From Megamonas sp. UBA1796 (lineage in GTDB: Bacteria > Bacillota > Negativicutes > Selenomonadales > Selenomonadaceae), in contig DCFU01000038.1 of the NCBI GenBank assembly GCA_002319795.1, forward strand, positions 1 through 64,000: a stretch of DNA of 64,000 nt, read 5' to 3'. Position numbers and translations under genes: made by a program. Below are positions 62,446-64,000 of this stretch, in pieces. Under the pieces are notes generated by a model. It ran no database searches and was not told the origin of the DNA. It saw only the letters and a list, made by a program, of their open reading frames with translations. Position 1 is the first letter of the stretch, and the number at the start of each line of letters is the position of its first letter.

Positions 62446-63169
62446 GCTGCAGGAAAATGAGAGAATAGATGATCTCATAACGAGCGGGCGGAAAATTATA
62501 CAAAACGAACAGGAATTCTGTTTTTCGCTGGATGCGGTTCTGCTGGCACATTTTCCTAAGCTGTACCCTACGCAGCGTGTTTTGGATCTTGGGACTGGTA
62601 CAGGGGTGATTCCTCTTCTTATTGCGGATAAGGCAGCGCATATCGATGCGGTAGAACTTAATCCTGTTATGGCAGGAATCGCAGCCCGCAATGTGGTGTT
62701 GAACAAACTTGCGGAAAAGATTACAGTGAAGGAGGGGGACTATCGTCAGATACGGAGCCTTTACGCAGCAGAGTGCTTTGACCTGGTACTGGCGAATCCC
62801 CCTTATCGTCCGGTACACCATGGACAGGAAAATACGCTTGCAGGAGTTGCACGTGCACGTCATGAATTTACGGCAACGCTTGCCGATGTCATCCGTGCTG
62901 CACGTTATGCCCTGAAGTACCACGGCCGTTTCGCCATGGTGCATCTGCCAGAACGTTTGGGGGAAATCATGGTGGAAATGCACGCCAACCGTATAGAAGC
63001 TAAACGGTTGCAGTTTGTTCAACCCAAGGCAGATAAGGAACCGAACATGCTGCTTATCGAAGGCATAGCGGGCGGTAATCCTGGCGGCCTCAAGGTTCTG
63101 CCGCCGCTTGTTGTGCATGAGCCGGATGGTGGGTATACACAGGATGTTTTGGAATATTATAAAGTATAA
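62429..63169 (+). CDS. trmN6: tRNA1(Val) adenine-N6 methyltransferase (TrmN6/YabB)
   Basis: 246 residues. SAM-binding LDLGTGTGVIPLL and catalytic LANPPYRP are present, and the N-terminal FCFSLDAVLLAHF is typical of the YfiC/YabB type. It methylates A37 of tRNA-Val in E. coli. The ATG overlaps the ricT end. Synteny (ricT-yabB-rsmI) supports the call. Confidence 0.9.
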   Translation: MMRTIELQENERIDDLITSGRKIIQNEQEFCFSLDAVLLAHFPKLYPTQRVLDLGTGTGVIPLLIADKAAHIDAVELNPVMAGIAARNVVLNKLAEKITVKEGDYRQIRSLYAAECFDLVLANPPYRPVHHGQENTLAGVARARHEFTATLADVIRAARYALKYHGRFAMVHLPERLGEIMVEMHANRIEAKRLQFVQPKADKEPNMLLIEGIAGGNPGGLKVLPPLVVHEPDGGYTQDVLEYYKV

Positions 63170-63247
63170 GGATGTATGAGAGGAAAATATGCTGTAAATT
63201 CAGGTTTATGGCATGTCCACTATGGTTTACAGAAGGGGAATACGTCG

Positions 63248-64000
63248 ATGGATGGGATGACAAGTGAGAAGGATGGACCAGGCGTGCTTTACCTTTGTGG
63301 AACGCCTATTGGTAATCTCGAAGATATGACATATCGTGCGGTGCGGATTATGACAGAGGCCGGGCTCATAGCGGCAGAGGATACAAGGCATACGAGGAAA
63401 CTTCTGGCGCACTATGATATTCATACACCGCTCACCAGCTACCATGAGCACAATAAATATACCAAAGGGCCGGAGCTCATTGCCTACTTGCTGCGTGGAG
63501 GGACTCTCGTATGTGTGAGCGATGCTGGATTACCGGGTATTGCTGATCCGGGCAGTCATTTGGCACTGTTGGCTATTGAGGCGGGCATCCGTGTGATACC
63601 GCTGCCAGGCGCAAATGCGGCACTTTCGGCGCTGATTTGTTCGGGACTCGATACGACGGTGTTTACTTTTGTAGGATTTTTGCCCAAGACGGAGAAAAAA
63701 CGCCGCGAAGTGCTTAAAGACGTACAAAAGCGTCGCGAAACGTTGTTATTTTATGAGGCCCCGCATCGTTTGAGGACATTGCTCAAAGAATTATCGGCGA
63801 CACTGGGAAGCACCCGCTGTGCCGTTGTAGCACGCGAGCTCACAAAAAAATTTGAGGAGTTTCGGCGCGGCACACTTGAAGAGCATCTCACATATTTTAT
63901 GGATAACGAACCGCGTGGAGAGTTCGTGGTTGTTGTAGAGGGAACCACAGATGCAAAAGAGGAAACCGAGGGTCCGCAGCTTTTACCCGCAGAACTTGTA
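63248..64000 (+). CDS. rsmI: 16S rRNA 2'-O-ribose C1402 methyltransferase RsmI (partial)
   Basis: 251 codons are present before the window ends, with no stop codon, so the gene is cut at its 3' end. GTPIGNLEDMT, AEDTRHTRKLL, SDAGLPGIADPG and LPGANAALSALICSGL are the conserved tetrapyrrole-methylase-fold motifs of RsmI. It methylates C1402 of 16S rRNA. GGGG (63235-63238) lies 9 nt before the ATG at 63248. Confidence 0.94.
   Translation, partial: MDGMTSEKDGPGVLYLCGTPIGNLEDMTYRAVRIMTEAGLIAAEDTRHTRKLLAHYDIHTPLTSYHEHNKYTKGPELIAYLLRGGTLVCVSDAGLPGIADPGSHLALLAIEAGIRVIPLPGANAALSALICSGLDTTVFTFVGFLPKTEKKRREVLKDVQKRRETLLFYEAPHRLRTLLKELSATLGSTRCAVVARELTKKFEEFRRGTLEEHLTYFMDNEPRGEFVVVVEGTTDAKEETEGPQLLPAELV

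Overview
The window looks like chromosomal core sequence from an anaerobic, ferredoxin-based member of the Firmicutes, most likely of the Negativicutes (Selenomonas-like). The evidence is a full Rnf complex, HydE, rubrerythrin, a NirJ1/NirJ2 pair, the rapZ-yvcK-whiA cluster, and the yaaR-holB-ricT-yabB-rsmI order typical of Firmicutes. The assignment is inferred from gene content and synteny only. No prophage, intact insertion sequence, CRISPR array or rRNA operon is visible.

Layout. 0-7 kb: rseC, rnfCDGEAB and apbE, an energy-conserving ferredoxin:NAD+ oxidoreductase with the enzyme that flavinylates it. 7-9.5 kb: two tandem Cof-type HAD phosphatases and an HD-domain protein. 9.5-13.7 kb: rapZ-yvcK-whiA and a polysaccharide deacetylase. 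13.7-16.6 kb: an unknown exported protein, then a 45-residue six-cysteine SCIFF precursor peptide (15012-15149) and its radical SAM maturase, separated by a terminator-like hairpin. 17-23.5 kb: gap-pgk-tpiA-gpmI followed by a NifU-like protein and a GGGtGRT-family protein. 23.5-26.8 kb: a deacetylase lipoprotein, a membrane protein, a pyridoxal kinase-like protein and a TatD-linked radical SAM protein. 26.8-27.66 kb: a long stretch with no credible gene that nevertheless carries a consensus promoter and a terminator on the minus strand, about 590 nt apart; this is a candidate large non-coding RNA.

27.66-34.4 kb: selD-yedF-yqeB-cysteine desulfurase-DUF3343-yqeC-mocA-like, the accessory set for selenium-dependent molybdenum hydroxylases, followed by HAD and FAH-family enzymes. 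34.5-37 kb (minus): an SsuABC/TauABC-type ABC transporter. 37-40 kb: an HD-GYP-type protein, tRNA-Arg(ACG) and a ThrE-type exporter. 40.3-45 kb: a TetR regulator, nirJ1-nirJ2, a HAD phosphatase and a PHP-domain phosphatase. 45-48 kb: a cysteine-type amino-acid ABC transporter behind a near-perfect promoter. 48-54.6 kb: metA (with the acetyl-CoA-type Glu111) between two unknown exported proteins, then hydE, a 40-residue CXXC membrane peptide, a NapH-like ferredoxin protein, a TlpA-like thioredoxin and mgsA. 54.9-56.7 kb: an AT-rich patch of small genes including an orphan Cas2-like protein with a damaged start, two unknown small proteins and a cold-shock gene with a long leader hairpin. 57-64 kb: ilvB-ilvN, rubrerythrin, then yaaR-holB-ricT-trmN6-rsmI, the last cut by the window end.

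Many genes are linked by ATGA-type overlaps or by well-placed Shine-Dalgarno (SD) sequences, and I used these to choose starts. The least explained items are the minus-strand RNA candidate at 26.9-27.5 kb, the GGGtGRT/NifU-like pair, the SCIFF system and its exported neighbour, and the small-gene patch at 55-56.3 kb.
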